64,000 nt of DNA, taken from NCBI RefSeq assembly GCF_000282035.1, contig NZ_AKKA01000024.1, forward strand, positions 1-64,000, written 5' to 3'. Of the stretch, positions 34,301-43,466 are shown piece after piece. Source of the stretch: Rhizobium sp. CF122. GTDB lineage: Bacteria; Pseudomonadota; Alphaproteobacteria; Rhizobiales; Rhizobiaceae. The notes beneath the pieces were generated by a model. That model had not been told where the DNA came from, ran no database searches, and worked only from the letters and a program-made list of their open reading frames with translations. The translations under genes and the position numbers were made by a program. Every line of letters starts with the position of its first letter. Position 1 is the stretch's first letter.

Positions 34301-34692
34301 AGGCAGGCCGCAAGCGCGCCCGCCCGATCATCATGACCTCTATCGCGATGTCGGCAGGCATGCTGCCGTCGGCGCTCGGCGTTGGCGAAGGCGGTTCATT
34401 CCGCGCGCCGATGGCGATTGCCGTGATCGGCGGCATTATCGTGTCGACCGTGCTTTCGCTGGTCGTCGTGCCTTCGTTCTTCCTGATCATGGACGATCTC
34501 TCCCGTCTGCTTGCCTGGATGTTCGGCCGTCTGGTGGGCAGGAAGGACAAGGAAGATCTGGCAATGTCCCGCGAAGAGCTCACGCAGGTTGTTGGCGCCC
34601 TTGAAGGCCGGGTAACCGCAATCGAGACTCCGGAAGGCAAGCGCGGCAAATCAGGCAATGTCGTGCGCCTGCCGCCTTTCGCGGCGGAGTAG
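31399..34692 (+). CDS. RND (AcrB/MexF-type HAE1) efflux transporter
   Basis: The product is 1097 residues with twelve membrane helices and two large periplasmic loops. The proton-relay aspartates are at D399/D400 in [18 protein letters not shown], and the internal repeat is seen in the second half ([20 protein letters not shown]). It expels drugs or other amphipathic compounds using the proton gradient with the upstream adaptor. A hydrophilic C-terminal tail of about 60 residues follows the last helix. I chose the ATG at 31399 ([14 protein letters not shown]), the family's usual beginning. A strong terminator follows. Confidence 0.93.
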   Translation: MNFSAWSIRNPVASLLAFALLLFVGIQSFNKLPITRFPNIDVPLVSIVVTQSGASPAELETQVTKEIEDAVASITGIDEIQSTVTDGQSQTVVMFRMEIPTEQAVQDTKDAIDRIRSDLPANVEEPIVSKVDVEGQAIQTFAVSSPDMTLEELSWFVDDTIKRALQGQAGIGRVDRYGGAEREVRIELNPDKLNAHGITAASVNQQLRGTNVDLGSGRGQVAGSEQAIRVLGDARNVAELANTTIALPNGRFVKLSDLGAIKDTYQEPKSFSRFDDTPVVTFGVFRSKGASEVSVAETVAKSLDKVRAENPNVGIELISDSVYFTYGNYEAAIDTLIEGAVLAIIVVFLFLRNWRATLISAVALPLSAIPTFWIMDLMGFSLNLVSFLALTLATGILVDDAIVEIENIARHIKMGKTPYRAAIEAADEIGLAVIATTFTIIAVFVPVSFMPGIPGQYFIQFGLTVAFSVFFSLMVARLITPMMAAYLMRAEDGIEDHHDNDGLFFRGYTRLVRATTRRWWTRYATLLAAIAFLVGSVMLLAQVPGSFLPPEDASRIVLSVELPPNATLDDTDATTDAIYKDVKDIDGVESAFVLGGASPKGDLELRRATVTLTLHKLDQRLSKKLVDDFLGKLPIIGPYLPKVEPKGRVRPQWDIEKEVFAKLRHIPDVRILKLNDRGERDLSFNFLSKNEKDLNGAVGILESKLRADPLLANVSAEGALPRPELQVRPRKDQAARLGITPQQISETIRVATIGDIDAALAKINLDDRQIPIRVQASLDMRRDLAALRALKIQTASGGTVPLSTVADIDYSEGVSSIKRNNRYRVVSIGSDLPQGVALDTASARFRQIVTEAKIPPTVQLAESGDTKVQTEMQQSFVNAMLMGLMLVLTVLILLFKDVIQPFTILFSLPLAIGGVAVGLLVTQNPLSMPVMIGILMLMGIVTKNAILLVDFAIEMRHRGMERVEAMVEAGRKRARPIIMTSIAMSAGMLPSALGVGEGGSFRAPMAIAVIGGIIVSTVLSLVVVPSFFLIMDDLSRLLAWMFGRLVGRKDKEDLAMSREELTQVVGALEGRVTAIETPEGKRGKSGNVVRLPPFAAE

Positions 34693-34706
34693 CCGCCAAT
34701 TCAGAA

Positions 34707-34734
34707 GCCGGGGTCACGCCCCGGCTTTTTTATT
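34707..34734 (+). terminator. Intrinsic terminator of the RND operon
   Basis: GCCGGGG (34707-34713) pairs with CCCCGGC (34719-34725), followed by TTTTTTATT. Confidence 0.9.
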
Positions 34735-34743
34735 AGGCCACAT

Positions 34744-34757
34744 TTGATCGAGATCAA
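34744..34757. promoter_or_regulatory. Perfect FNR/FixK anaerobox before the Crp/Fnr gene
   Basis: TTGAT-CGAG-ATCAA matches the TTGAT-N4-ATCAA consensus exactly, 77 bp before the regulator start. It implies control by a FixK/FnrN-type protein, or autoregulation. Confidence 0.75.
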
Positions 34758-34834
34758 GTTCTGAACTGCACCCCCCGGTTACCCTTACCAGTATCAGGTA
34801 GGGGCGGCACTTGCCGCGCCACAGGGAGAAACAG

Positions 34835-35515
34835 ATGACCAGAGCTTTGAAACTGAGCGGCGCGCAGCGTGCGGTGCTTGGTGGTGCATTGATCGCGTCC
34901 AGCCTCGACCGGCAGGAGCAAGATGCTCTGCTGTCTTGCGCGGTGGCGGTGCGTTATGAGCCGCAGGACGTTCTCTTCCGCGAACGCGAGAAGGCACGTT
35001 ACTTCTACTGCGTGCTGAGCGGCTATGTTCGCCTCTTTCGCGACGCCGAAGGCCGCGTAGCCGATATCAGCATCTGCGAGCCGGGCGACAGCTTCGGCGA
35101 ATGCCTGGTGCTTGCCGGCGAAGGATACAATTACAACGCCCAAGCGATGGAACACGCGATCCTCGCCCGCTTCGACATCGCACAGGTCAAAGCGCTACTG
35201 GACGCGCGCCCGCGCATTGGCGGCGCGATCGCGCGTAGCCTCTCGCAGCATCTGCTTTCGACCATGGATTGCCTGGCGCGGGATCGCATGCAGACGAGCC
35301 CGCAGCGCGTCGCGCATTACCTGCTGACACACTGCACGAATGAAGGCACGCGCGCCTCCTTGCGCCTTCCATTCCAGAAGAGCCTTCTGGCACGAAAGCT
35401 GGGCCTTGCGCCGGAGGCACTGTCACGTGCCTTCTCCACCTTGCGCACATCAGGCGTAAGCGTTAGCGGCCGCGCCATCGCGATCGAGGATATCAATGTG
35501 CTGAGGCAGGTCTGA
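34835..35515 (+). CDS. Crp/Fnr family transcriptional regulator
   Basis: The product is 226 residues. An N-terminal cyclic-nucleotide-like effector domain (about 25-130: YEPQDVLFREREKARYFYCV and EPGDSFGECLVLAGEGYNY) is followed by a C-terminal winged helix with LARKLGLAPEALSRAFSTLR, the E-x-x-S-R recognition helix of the FNR/DNR group. There is no N-terminal Cys cluster, so it is not an Fe-S oxygen sensor of the FnrN type; NnrR/Dnr-like NO or redox sensing is possible. It has a perfect anaerobox upstream and converges on ureG with only a 3-bp gap. Confidence 0.85.
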   Translation: MTRALKLSGAQRAVLGGALIASSLDRQEQDALLSCAVAVRYEPQDVLFREREKARYFYCVLSGYVRLFRDAEGRVADISICEPGDSFGECLVLAGEGYNYNAQAMEHAILARFDIAQVKALLDARPRIGGAIARSLSQHLLSTMDCLARDRMQTSPQRVAHYLLTHCTNEGTRASLRLPFQKSLLARKLGLAPEALSRAFSTLRTSGVSVSGRAIAIEDINVLRQV

Positions 35516-35518
35516 CCT

Positions 35519-36130
35519 CTAGAGGCCACCGTGTTCCTTCAGGAAGCTGACGATGGAATTGACGCCATCGCCGCGTTTCATGTCGGAGAAAACGAAGGGG
35601 CGTGCCTGGCGCATGCGGGTCGCATCGCGGTCCATGACTTCCAGGTCCGCGCCGACATAGGGAGCCAAATCCTTCTTGTTAATGACGAGAAGGTCGGATT
35701 TGGTAATGCCGGGGCCACCCTTGCGCGGGATTTCCTCGCCCTGGCAAACCGAGATGACGTAGATCGTGATATCCGCCAGATCAGGAGAGAAGGTGGCAGC
35801 CAGATTGTCGCCGCCCGACTCGATGAAAACAACATCGAGATCGGGAATCCGCTCGTTGAGGCCGGCGATGGCCTGCAAATTGATCGTAGCGTCTTCACGG
35901 ATTGCCGTATGCGGGCAACCGCCGGTTTCGACGCCAACGATCCGATCCGACGGCAAAGCCTGCATGCGCATCAGCGCCTCGGCATCCTCAGTCGTGTAGA
36001 TGTCGTTCGTGACAACGGCGACGGAATATTCGTCACGCATGGCCTTGCAGAGTTTTTCGGTGAGCGCCGTCTTGCCGGAGCCAACCGGCCCACCGATGCC
36101 TACGCGTAAGGGTCCGTTTCCTGATTTCAT
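35519..36130 (-). CDS. ureG: Urease accessory GTPase UreG
   Basis: The product is 203 residues. The P-loop is [15 protein letters not shown]; the conserved nickel-binding Cys-Pro-His is in [15 protein letters not shown], and [18 protein letters not shown] contains the NKxD guanine motif. UreG couples GTP hydrolysis to nickel insertion into urease with UreD, UreF and UreE. It is the last gene of the urease set, about 100 bp after ureF. Confidence 0.96.
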   Translation of the reverse strand: MKSGNGPLRVGIGGPVGSGKTALTEKLCKAMRDEYSVAVVTNDIYTTEDAEALMRMQALPSDRIVGVETGGCPHTAIREDATINLQAIAGLNERIPDLDVVFIESGGDNLAATFSPDLADITIYVISVCQGEEIPRKGGPGITKSDLLVINKKDLAPYVGADLEVMDRDATRMRQARPFVFSDMKRGDGVNSIVSFLKEHGGL

Positions 36131-36232
36131 GTTCTGAACTCCAATAACAGCCGATGATAGCGCCCCGCTCGAAGAGCGACCACCGGCAAATGACGCAGGT
36201 CGTGACGGCTGGCCGGACCTGCCTGGATAAAG

Positions 36233-36904
36233 TCATGATCGAAAGAGCCGCGTCGGCTGCGTCTCGTGGCGCAGCGACATGATATCGGCCTGGATGGTCG
36301 CCGATCCGAGATCGTCGAGTGTCGACGCGGCTGCCCGCTTCGCGACGGAGGCTATTTCGCCTTCCAGCCGCGACAGAATGGCAACGCCATCCTTCTGCCC
36401 GGCAACGCCGAGACGGATGCCTGCGGAAACTGCCTGCGAGAGATAGGCATGGAGGAATGCCGCGATCGCCTTCTCCGACGCCACCCCATGCGCACCCGCA
36501 ACGGCGCCGATGGCCACTGGATACGCCACGGGTCGTGGCAATCGATCGAAGACCTCGTCTGGCCACGCACTGGCGGCAGACAGGAACGCATCGCCAAGCA
36601 GCATCGTTTCCTGATGACGCTCGCGCGAGCCGGCAAGCGCCTCAGCGAGTTCCGCCAGTTCGCCAAGCCGCTCCAGTTGTCCGTGACAGCGGTGGCTCTC
36701 AGCGAGAAGAACGGCATCATTCCACACAGCCCCACGCGCGATCAGGTTCGATGCCCACCCCGCAAGCGAATGGGCATCGGTGACCAACCCATCGTGGACG
36801 GCACGCTCCAAACCACCTGAATAAGCGAACGACCCGACGGGGAAGGCTGGCGAAAGCCATGCCATCAGCCGCAGCAGAGCTTGCAGATCAGCGTCATCAG
36901 TCAT
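36233..36904 (-). CDS. ureF: Urease accessory protein UreF
   Basis: The product is 223 residues, all-helical, beginning [20 protein letters not shown] followed by [10 protein letters not shown], the family signature. It docks on UreD-bound urease and acts as the GTPase checkpoint for UreG. The gap to ureG (about 100 bp) contains no convincing gene. It is preceded closely by ureE (6 bp). Confidence 0.94.
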   Translation of the reverse strand: MTDDADLQALLRLMAWLSPAFPVGSFAYSGGLERAVHDGLVTDAHSLAGWASNLIARGAVWNDAVLLAESHRCHGQLERLGELAELAEALAGSRERHQETMLLGDAFLSAASAWPDEVFDRLPRPVAYPVAIGAVAGAHGVASEKAIAAFLHAYLSQAVSAGIRLGVAGQKDGVAILSRLEGEIASVAKRAAASTLDDLGSATIQADIMSLRHETQPTRLFRS

Positions 36905-36910
36905 GTTTGC

Positions 36911-37381
36911 TCAGTCGTGCGAGTGATGGTCATGCCCATGCGAGGGTGCGTGCGAATGATAGGCGCCGCGCGCCGGCTGGAACGGCTCGGCAACTTCCCG
37001 GACCGTCGCACCAAGCCCTTCCAGCATGGAGCGGATCACATGATCCCGCAGGATGAGAATGCGGTCTTCCTCGATCTGCGCGCCGAGATGCCGATTGCCG
37101 AGGTGCCACGCGAGCTCGATCAGGTGCAGGCGATCCTTGCCCTTGACCTCGAAAAGCTTCTCGTCGGCCGCCACGATTTCGATGAGTTCGCCGTCCTCGA
37201 GAACCAGCATATCGCCACTTGCAAAAAGCACCGGCTCCTTGAGATCGAGCATGACCATCTCGCCGTCTTCGAGATGGAGCAGCTTCCGCCGCAAATGCCT
37301 CAAGTCGTGCGGCAGAACGACTTTTCCGATCGGGTTCGAGGAAGGCGTTCCGACAGGTAGATAGGAAGTAACGCGTTGCAT
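36911..37381 (-). CDS. ureE: Urease nickel metallochaperone UreE
   Basis: The product is 156 residues. The N-terminal peptide-binding domain is followed by a metal-binding domain ([20 protein letters not shown] with the interface His), ending in a His-rich tail ([15 protein letters not shown]) that stores or delivers nickel. The start [11 protein letters not shown] at 37381 is chosen; the frame is open to 37498, but that would overlap the GGDEF gene stop region. A 97-bp gap separates it from that gene. Confidence 0.94.
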   Translation of the reverse strand: MQRVTSYLPVGTPSSNPIGKVVLPHDLRHLRRKLLHLEDGEMVMLDLKEPVLFASGDMLVLEDGELIEIVAADEKLFEVKGKDRLHLIELAWHLGNRHLGAQIEEDRILILRDHVIRSMLEGLGATVREVAEPFQPARGAYHSHAPSHGHDHHSHD

Positions 37382-37478
37382 GACATGTCCAATTCGCTTG
37401 AGATTGCGACCATGCAAAATAGCCCCGTACGATGCAAGATGGAATGAGGCGCTGGACAATAGCGCCGCCCGAATTTCT

Positions 37479-38330
37479 TCAGGCCAGCCGCGCCTCATCG
37501 CAATCCATATTCATCGCGCGAGCAGCCGCAGCTTCCGCCGGCAGATGCCTGCGCCAACCCGGATGCAGTCCCTCGTTCTCATGCACCACGCGGTTTCGAC
37601 CGAGCGCCTTTGCCAGGTAAAGTGCCTTGTCTGCCGCTGAATAGGCACCCTCCTTGCTGCGCCCCGGCTCGAGCTCGGCAATACCGGCCGACACAGTAAG
37701 TGCAACCACGCAATCGTCGGCAACGACGGGATGCGCCGCCAAACGTGCGCAGACCGACCGCACTCTCTCGATCCGCTGTTCCTGCGAGCCACCGACAACG
37801 ATCGCGCCGAACTCTTCTCCGCCCAGCCTCCCCGCGACGGAGTGCCCGTCGAAGGCGGCGGCCAGAATGGCCGACACGGCCACGATCACGGCGTCGCCAC
37901 AGCCATGACCGAAGCGATCATTGATGGCCTTGAAACGGTCCACATCGAAGATCGCGAGGCAGGCATTTCCATCAACCTGCCCCAATGCCTCGGTAAAGGC
38001 GCGTCGGTTGAGAAGACCTGACAGCACGTCCGTACGGCTTAAGTGCTCGAACTCTGCGCGCGAGACGCTGAGCTGATGCATCGCGTGACCTGCCACGAGA
38101 GACAACATGCTCGAAACTGCACCGCCGATAAGCCACGACAGCAAGACGCCATAGACAACGCCGTGAGCGAGCGGGACAGGCAACATTCCCATCCAGTCGA
38201 GCGGAGGCAATACGAGCGTTATCACGACCGACGACAGCGTCACCGCCAGGAAGCTCATCTTGAGAGCGAACACGTAAATTGTGTGGCGATCCTGAAAATC
38301 GCCAAGCTCCGCCTGGAGTGAAATTCTCAT
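37479..38330 (-). CDS. GGDEF-domain diguanylate cyclase, membrane-bound
   Basis: The product is 283 residues. Two membrane helices (about 24-45 and 55-85: [20 protein letters not shown] and [20 protein letters not shown]) precede a GGDEF domain starting [19 protein letters not shown], with the active-site loop [12 protein letters not shown] (GGEEF, so probably active). The RxxD product-inhibition site is not in its usual place five residues before GGEEF. It makes c-di-GMP in the cytoplasm. It interrupts the urease gene set between ureE and ureC, so a urease function is unlikely; ureE is 97 bp downstream. Confidence 0.88.
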   Translation of the reverse strand: MRISLQAELGDFQDRHTIYVFALKMSFLAVTLSSVVITLVLPPLDWMGMLPVPLAHGVVYGVLLSWLIGGAVSSMLSLVAGHAMHQLSVSRAEFEHLSRTDVLSGLLNRRAFTEALGQVDGNACLAIFDVDRFKAINDRFGHGCGDAVIVAVSAILAAAFDGHSVAGRLGGEEFGAIVVGGSQEQRIERVRSVCARLAAHPVVADDCVVALTVSAGIAELEPGRSKEGAYSAADKALYLAKALGRNRVVHENEGLHPGWRRHLPAEAAAARAMNMDCDEARLA

Positions 38331-38672
38331 GCGAATCGACCTTCTTGCCCACCGCTAGGGAGATTGCTTAGAGGCCAACTCCTGCCGAGTTCTTAAGTCA
38401 ATTGTTAAGATTTGAGCGAGTTTTATGAATTGATCGCCGGTTGAAAAGTGCCCGAAAACGCAACGCTTTCTGCCGTGAATCAACCAATAAAGCCGAAATC
38501 ATAAGCCACTGTTTTTGCCTATGTTTTCAAGCCGCAACAACAACAATGTTCCAATATGAACAGGCCGCCTCAAGGTGGAACATCGAAAAATAAAAAACAA
38601 CCCAGGGAAGATTCAGTCTTAACGCAAGATGTTAGGACCGACCGGCCTCTGACACCGGTCGGCTCCAAACAG
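38331..38672. other. Gap between ureC and the GGDEF gene
   Basis: About 340 bp with no convincing gene. It is AT-richer than the flanks and likely holds the GGDEF promoter. An inverted repeat ATGTTCC (38546-38552) / GGAACAT (38577-38583) and a hairpin CCGACCGG/CCGGTCGG (38638-38645/38655-38662) just beyond the ureC stop are the only structures seen; the hairpin could end ureC transcription but lacks a T tract. Confidence 0.5.
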
Positions 38673-40382
38673 TCAAAACAGGAAGTAACGTTGCGCCATC
38701 GGCAGCACCGTCGCCGGCTCGCAGGTCAGCAACTCGCCGTTGGCACGGACCTCGTAGGTCTCGGGATCGACCTCGATTTCAGGCGTCAGGCTGTTGTGGA
38801 TCATCGACGCCTTGGAAATACCGCCACGGGTGTTCTTCACCGCGACGAGATTCTTGGCGACGCCGAGACGGCTCTTCAGACCGGCGTCGAGCGACGCCTG
38901 CGAAACGAAGGTTACCGACGAATTGGTGCGTAGCTTGCCGTGGGCGGCAAACATCGGCCGGTAGTGCATCGGCTGCGGCGTCGGGATCGAAGCGTTCGGA
39001 TCGCCCATCGGAGCTGCCGCGATCGAACCGCCGAGCAATACCATCTCCGGCTTGACGCCGAAGAAGGCAGGGTTCCACAGGACCAGATCGGCGCGCTTGC
39101 CCACTTCGACCGAACCGATCTCGTGGCTGAGGCCCTGGGCGATCGCAGGGTTGATGGTGTATTTCGCAATGTAGCGGCGAACGCGGAAGTTGTCGTTCTC
39201 GCCCGTCTCTTCCTTGAGGCGTCCGCGCTGACGCTTCATCTTGTCGGCCGTCTGCCAGGTGCGGATCGCTACCTCGCCGACGCGGCCCATGGCCTGGCTG
39301 TCGGACGAGATGATCGAGAAGGCGCCAATATCGTGAAGAATATCTTCAGCGGCGATCGTCTCCTTGCGGATGCGGCTTTCGGCAAAGGCGATATCTTCCG
39401 GGATCGACGGCGACAGGTGATGGCAGACCATCAGCATGTCGAGATGCTCGGCAACCGTGTTGACGGTATAGGGCCGGGTCGGATTGGTCGACGACGGAAT
39501 GACGTTCGACTGGCCACAGATCTTGATGATATCAGGCGCATGTCCGCCGCCCGCGCCCTCCGTGTGGAAGGCGTGGATTGTGCGGCCCTTGATAGCGCCG
39601 ATCGTATCCTCCACGAAGCCGCTTTCGTTCAGCGTATCGGTATGGATCATCACCTGGATGTCGTATTCGTCGGCGACCGAAAGGCAGCAGTCAATCGCCG
39701 CCGGCGTCGTGCCCCAATCTTCGTGCAGCTTTAGCGACGACGCGCCGGCCAGCACCATTTCCTCGAGCGCCGCCGGCAGCGAGGCGTTGCCCTTGCCGGC
39801 AAGCGCGAGGTTCATCGGAAAGCCGTCGAAGCTCTCGATCATCCGCTCGATATGCCAGGCGCCGGTGCAGGTGGTGGCCAGCGTGCCATGTGCGGGGCCC
39901 GTGCCGCCGCCCAGCATGCAGGTGACGCCGGACATCAGCGCTTCTTCGATCTGCTGCGGGCAGATGTAGTGGATATGCGCGTCCATGCCGCCGGCCGTGA
40001 TGATCTTGCCTTCGCCCGCGATTGCCTCGGTCGAGGGACCGACGATGATGTTGACGCCCGGCTGGGTATCGGGATTACCCGCCTTCCCGATCGCCGCGAT
40101 ACGGCCGTTCTTGAGCCCGATATCGGCCTTGTAGATGCCGGAGTGATCGATAACCACGGCATTGGTGATAACGGTATCGACGGCACCCTGCGCCCGCGTT
40201 GCCTGGCTCTGCCCCATGCCATCACGGATAACCTTGCCGCCGCCGAACTTCACCTCTTCGCCATAGGTGGTGAAGTCCTTCTCGATCTCGATGAAGAGCT
40301 CCGTATCGGCAAGACGCACCTTGTCGCCGGTGGTCGGGCCGAACATGCTGGCATAGGCGGCGCGGGAAATCTTGTAAGGCAT
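38673..40382 (-). CDS. ureC: Urease subunit alpha (catalytic)
   Basis: The product is 569 residues, the family length. The nickel ligands are in [17 protein letters not shown], the carbamylated Lys in [13 protein letters not shown], and the flap and catalytic His in [20 protein letters not shown]. The N-terminus [20 protein letters not shown] is the standard start. It hydrolyses urea to ammonia and carbamate. Upstream on the same strand lie ureA, ureB and three interspersed genes; ureC is 3 bp after the 'urease operon accessory' gene. Confidence 0.97.
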   Translation of the reverse strand: MPYKISRAAYASMFGPTTGDKVRLADTELFIEIEKDFTTYGEEVKFGGGKVIRDGMGQSQATRAQGAVDTVITNAVVIDHSGIYKADIGLKNGRIAAIGKAGNPDTQPGVNIIVGPSTEAIAGEGKIITAGGMDAHIHYICPQQIEEALMSGVTCMLGGGTGPAHGTLATTCTGAWHIERMIESFDGFPMNLALAGKGNASLPAALEEMVLAGASSLKLHEDWGTTPAAIDCCLSVADEYDIQVMIHTDTLNESGFVEDTIGAIKGRTIHAFHTEGAGGGHAPDIIKICGQSNVIPSSTNPTRPYTVNTVAEHLDMLMVCHHLSPSIPEDIAFAESRIRKETIAAEDILHDIGAFSIISSDSQAMGRVGEVAIRTWQTADKMKRQRGRLKEETGENDNFRVRRYIAKYTINPAIAQGLSHEIGSVEVGKRADLVLWNPAFFGVKPEMVLLGGSIAAAPMGDPNASIPTPQPMHYRPMFAAHGKLRTNSSVTFVSQASLDAGLKSRLGVAKNLVAVKNTRGGISKASMIHNSLTPEIEVDPETYEVRANGELLTCEPATVLPMAQRYFLF

Positions 40383-40385
40383 ATG

Positions 40386-41009
40386 TCAGGCTCCTTGGGA
40401 GGAAGAAAGGGATGTGCTCGCCGGCAGCCGCGTGACGCGGCCGGCGGCGACATAACTGTCGACAAGCTGCCGTTCGGCAGCAAAGGGATGCCATTCCCAA
40501 CCCGCATGGCCGAAGCCCGCGAGATCGATGGCCGCCTCGGGAAATCTGTTCATCACTTCAGCGATCACGATCATGCCGCTGCTCGGCACGACGTAAGGCG
40601 CCGGGTGGTAAGCCGCGAGCGCCGTGTCGACGGCCTCATGAATCACTTTATCAACGACCACATGCGCCTTTCCAACGGCCGTGCAGAACGCATTGAATTG
40701 ACTCGTGTAATCGTCGCAGAAATCACCCAGCTCGGGATGCGATACGGCAAGTGGCGCACGCAGCTCCGCGAATTTCTCCGGATCGCGCACGCTCCAGATC
40801 GCCGCCGCTTCCCGCACGCCGGGATGTTCCCGCCACGCATCGGAGCCGAGCATTGCCTTTGCTGGCCGCCCGGTATTGCAGATCGCGACGACATCGGTGC
40901 GGCCCGGGCTCGCCTCATAGGACCGGCATTCGTTGAAGCGGATCACGAATGCGGCATCCACCACCGCGGCCGCCGCTTCTGCTCCGATCTCTCCGTTGCC
41001 GACGATCAT
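40386..41009 (-). CDS. 'Urease operon accessory' protein (GT29-like fold suspected)
   Basis: The product is 207 residues. It starts MIVGNGEIGAEAAAAVVDA and has FVIRFNECRSYEASPGRTDVV, SQFNAFCTAV and VPSSGMIVIAEVMN, an order reminiscent of sialyltransferase-like glycosyltransferases (family 29). Rhizobial annotations call it a urease operon accessory protein because it always sits here, but no enzyme role in nickel insertion is known. It is sandwiched between the LprI-like gene (16 bp) and ureC (3 bp), so it is co-transcribed. The start at 41009 has AGGTGG/GCAGG upstream; a longer TTG start would overlap the upstream gene. Confidence 0.75.
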   Translation of the reverse strand: MIVGNGEIGAEAAAAVVDAAFVIRFNECRSYEASPGRTDVVAICNTGRPAKAMLGSDAWREHPGVREAAAIWSVRDPEKFAELRAPLAVSHPELGDFCDDYTSQFNAFCTAVGKAHVVVDKVIHEAVDTALAAYHPAPYVVPSSGMIVIAEVMNRFPEAAIDLAGFGHAGWEWHPFAAERQLVDSYVAAGRVTRLPASTSLSSSQGA

Positions 41010-41025
41010 GATCCTGCCAACCACC

Positions 41026-41433
41026 TCAGTTGCCCATCGTTTCTGCAAGTTCCTTGAGCTGCTTGGTGCGTTCGTCCGTCAACTCGGCGATGCAGCCGGC
41101 GACCAGCATCGGCTCCATCGTGCCGCCGCGCGCCTGGAAGCCTGCCGCCTCGCACTCCGCATCGCGAAAATCGACCCACGCCCGCTGTGCCTTTACAAGC
41201 GCCTTCTCGGCACCGCTATCGGCGCCGAGATCCTTGTCGAGCGTAGCAAGCGCCGCGCGCGTAATCTTGTATTGGGCGTTCAGCGCCTTGTCGGCGGTTT
41301 CCTGACGCACCTGCTCACAAGCGGTCATGTCGGCCTGCGTGACGGGATTTTTGCAGTCCAGATCCTCGGCACTGGCGCCGAAGGCGATGAACATCGCAAC
41401 GCCGGCCGCCAGAAGATGCAAGCTCGCGCGCAT
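41026..41433 (-). CDS. LprI-like (DUF1311) exported protein
   Basis: The product is 135 residues. A signal peptide (ASLHLLAAGVAMFIAFGASA, cleaved around 22) is followed by the DUF1311/LprI domain: LDCKNPVTQADMTACEQVRQ, KALVKAQRAWVDFRDAEC, and two further cysteines that would form disulfides in the periplasm. LprI of Mycobacterium inhibits lysozyme; other members have unknown roles. It is embedded in the urease operon between ureB and the accessory gene (19 and 16 bp gaps). The ATG at 41433 follows GGGAGG. Confidence 0.82.
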   Translation of the reverse strand: MRASLHLLAAGVAMFIAFGASAEDLDCKNPVTQADMTACEQVRQETADKALNAQYKITRAALATLDKDLGADSGAEKALVKAQRAWVDFRDAECEAAGFQARGGTMEPMLVAGCIAELTDERTKQLKELAETMGN

Positions 41434-41452
41434 CGTTTCCTCCCGGACCACT

Positions 41453-41758
41453 TTAGAGCTTGCCCATCACGAGCTGGCGGAAACCATAGACCTCGCGCTT
41501 GCCGGAAAGCGGGATCAGCGTTACCGATCGCGTCTGGCCGGGCTCGAAGCGCACGGCAGTGCCTGCCGGGATATCAAGTCGCATGCCGTGCGCTTTCTCT
41601 CGTTCGAAGGACAGGCCCGCATTCGTCTCCGCGAAATGATAGTGGCTGCCAACCTGCACCGGACGATCGCCGGTGTTCGAGACCTCGAGCGTTACCGTCG
41701 GCGCACCGACGTTCAGCTCGATCTCGCCGCTTGCGGCAATGATTTCTCCTGGGATCAT
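41453..41758 (-). CDS. ureB: Urease subunit beta
   Basis: The product is 101 residues with the family start [18 protein letters not shown] and the core [18 protein letters not shown], then [20 protein letters not shown]. It forms the UreABC trimer with ureA and ureC products. It is 10 bp after the DUF1272 gene on the same strand and 19 bp before the LprI-like gene. Confidence 0.96.
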   Translation of the reverse strand: MIPGEIIAASGEIELNVGAPTVTLEVSNTGDRPVQVGSHYHFAETNAGLSFEREKAHGMRLDIPAGTAVRFEPGQTRSVTLIPLSGKREVYGFRQLVMGKL

Positions 41759-41768
41759 GATCTTCTCC

Positions 41769-42023
41769 TCACGTGGCCTTGATGGGCATACAGCCCTCGG
41801 CCTTCAGAACGCGCTTTGTCGAGGCGGGGTATTTGGCAAGCTTGGCCGCCGGGCGCACCGGGCGGCGCACGAGCTCGCCGCCGCAATTCGGGCAGACACC
41901 GCCGAGGACATCGGCGACACAATCGGTGCAGAATGTGCATTCGAAGGTGCAGATCATCGCCTCGGAACTGTCAGGCGGCAGATCCTTGTCGCAGCATTCG
42001 CAATTGGGGCGCAGCTCCAGCAT
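41769..42023 (-). CDS. DUF1272 zinc-ribbon-like protein
   Basis: The product is 84 residues. It begins [19 protein letters not shown] and has three cysteine clusters, [15 protein letters not shown] and CPNCGG, suited to bind one or two zinc ions. DUF1272 has no known function. It lies between ureA (7 bp) and ureB (10 bp) with the same orientation, so it is co-transcribed with urease structural genes. A metal-handling accessory role is possible but not shown. Confidence 0.87.
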   Translation of the reverse strand: MLELRPNCECCDKDLPPDSSEAMICTFECTFCTDCVADVLGGVCPNCGGELVRRPVRPAAKLAKYPASTKRVLKAEGCMPIKAT

Positions 42024-42030
42024 GTGAACC

Positions 42031-42333
42031 TCAGCGGATCGGCTCGTGGACCGTCACGAGCTTGGTGCCATCGGGAAAAGTCGCCTCGACCTGCACGTCG
42101 TGGATCATCTCCGCGATGCCTTCCATGACCTGGTGACGGCCGATGACATGGGCGCCGGCTTCCATCAGTTCCGCGACCGGGCGACCATCACGCGCGCCTT
42201 CGACGACGAAATCGGTGATCAGCGCGATCGCTTCCGGATGGTTGAGCTTGACGCCCCGCTCCAACCGCCGCCGCGCGACCATGGCCGCCATCGAAATCAA
42301 CAGCTTGTCTTTTTCTCTCGGTGTGAGGTTCAT
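42031..42333 (-). CDS. ureA: Urease subunit gamma
   Basis: The product is 100 residues with the family start [20 protein letters not shown], then [20 protein letters not shown] and [20 protein letters not shown]. It is the smallest urease subunit and first structural gene of the cluster. A palindromic intergenic element separates it from ureD upstream. Confidence 0.97.
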   Translation of the reverse strand: MNLTPREKDKLLISMAAMVARRRLERGVKLNHPEAIALITDFVVEGARDGRPVAELMEAGAHVIGRHQVMEGIAEMIHDVQVEATFPDGTKLVTVHEPIR

Positions 42334-42357
42334 CGTGCATCCATCTGCTTGGTCAGT

Positions 42358-42468
42358 GCATGATGCCGAAAAGTCTGAAGCGGTTTTCGGACGACATCAT
42401 GCTCTACTTCTTTAATTTAGAACCGGATTCAGATTTCAGGTCGGAGAACCTGAAATCATCCGGTTCTA
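42358..42468. repeat. RIME-like rhizobial palindromic intergenic element
   Basis: Two nested palindromes stand side by side. GCATGATG-CCGAAAA (42358-42372) faces TTTTCGG...CATCATGC (42384-42402), then TAGAACCGGAT (42418-42428) faces ATCCGGTTCTA (42458-42468) with inner ATTTCAGGT/ACCTGAAAT (42433-42441/42448-42456). This two-armed mosaic is the pattern of Rhizobium intergenic mosaic elements, dispersed in many copies in Rhizobiaceae genomes. It lies between ureD and ureA, where it may fold in the mRNA and alter termination or processing. Its right end overlaps the ureD stop. Confidence 0.75.
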
Positions 42469-43287
42469 GAGATTCCAGACTTTCGGTACCGGCGCTCCAT
42501 TGCGCAAGGTCGAAATGATCGGGATTAGGATTTTTCTCAAGGCGAAACCGTCGGGCGCCGAAAGACGCACGACGAGCTTGCCGGCCCAGCTGCTGGCGCC
42601 GCCCATATGATCTTCGAGCAAGGGACGCACTGCGCTGAGATAAGCTTCCGCACGCGGCCCGACATAGAGCACCGTCGCAAACGCGACCTTGCCACCGAGC
42701 ACAGCATCCGCACAGGCAAGCGATGCGACACTCCCCTGCAATTGCAGGTCTTCCGCGTGGCAGAGTCGGCCTGCCTTGCGGATACGCCAGCGGTCGCGAA
42801 AGAGGCCGGTGTCCACCGCCTCCCCCATCGCCTTGCGGCCAAGCAGGATCGCTTCGACGGCCAGGAATTCGGCATCATCATCGAGATCGACGTCGAGTCT
42901 TCGAAACAGCGACGAGCGATCGAACAGAATGGTTTCCTGCGGCAGCCAGTCCACCCGAGCGTTGGCGCCAACAGAAATGCTGGTGTTGACCTCGGCCGTT
43001 CCCGCTGACGCCTTGTAAATCTTCTCGCAGGCCTGGGTGGTGACGTCGATGCGCGTGCTTGGACCGGCATTTACGTTCCAGCTCATCCGGTCGCCGCCGG
43101 TGAGGCCGCCTGCCGTATTGATGATGACAGCCTCCATGGAGGAATCGAATGTATCGGGAAGGCGGATTTTTGCCGCTCCCTCCTGATAAAGCTCCTGCAG
43201 GCGCGTGCGCCCGTCGAGCGTCTTTGCAGCCAGATGCCCGCACCCCTCGGCTCTTTGCGGTCTCGTGGCTACCGCCCGGTTCGTCAT
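42466..43287 (-). CDS. ureD: Urease accessory protein UreD
   Basis: The product is 273 residues. Family features include [20 protein letters not shown] and [20 protein letters not shown], then [20 protein letters not shown]. UreD is the scaffold that binds apo-urease and recruits UreF and UreG for nickel insertion. It is the first gene of the urease cluster, separated from urtE by 179 bp and from ureA by the palindromic element. Confidence 0.94.
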   Translation of the reverse strand: MTNRAVATRPQRAEGCGHLAAKTLDGRTRLQELYQEGAAKIRLPDTFDSSMEAVIINTAGGLTGGDRMSWNVNAGPSTRIDVTTQACEKIYKASAGTAEVNTSISVGANARVDWLPQETILFDRSSLFRRLDVDLDDDAEFLAVEAILLGRKAMGEAVDTGLFRDRWRIRKAGRLCHAEDLQLQGSVASLACADAVLGGKVAFATVLYVGPRAEAYLSAVRPLLEDHMGGASSWAGKLVVRLSAPDGFALRKILIPIISTLRNGAPVPKVWNL

Positions 43288-43466
43288 TCCATCCCTTTCC
43301 AGTACACCGCCGGTTGACCCCAGCCGTTTTCATTGAAGTTAGTAACCAGCTGAAAGCAAGCAATTCCTGTGCCGCGCCCATGCGTTCCGCGCCTTCGGAC
43401 CAGCAGCTTCGACGCACTCAGGAATTGCCGAAGAAAGCAGCATCTGCCCAATGGATTGCCGCAGGA

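Noticed and set aside
36131..36232. Possible small gene between ureF and ureG
   Set aside because: Only a short Arg/Ser-rich frame is open, with no ribosome binding site or family likeness; the gap is best read as non-coding.
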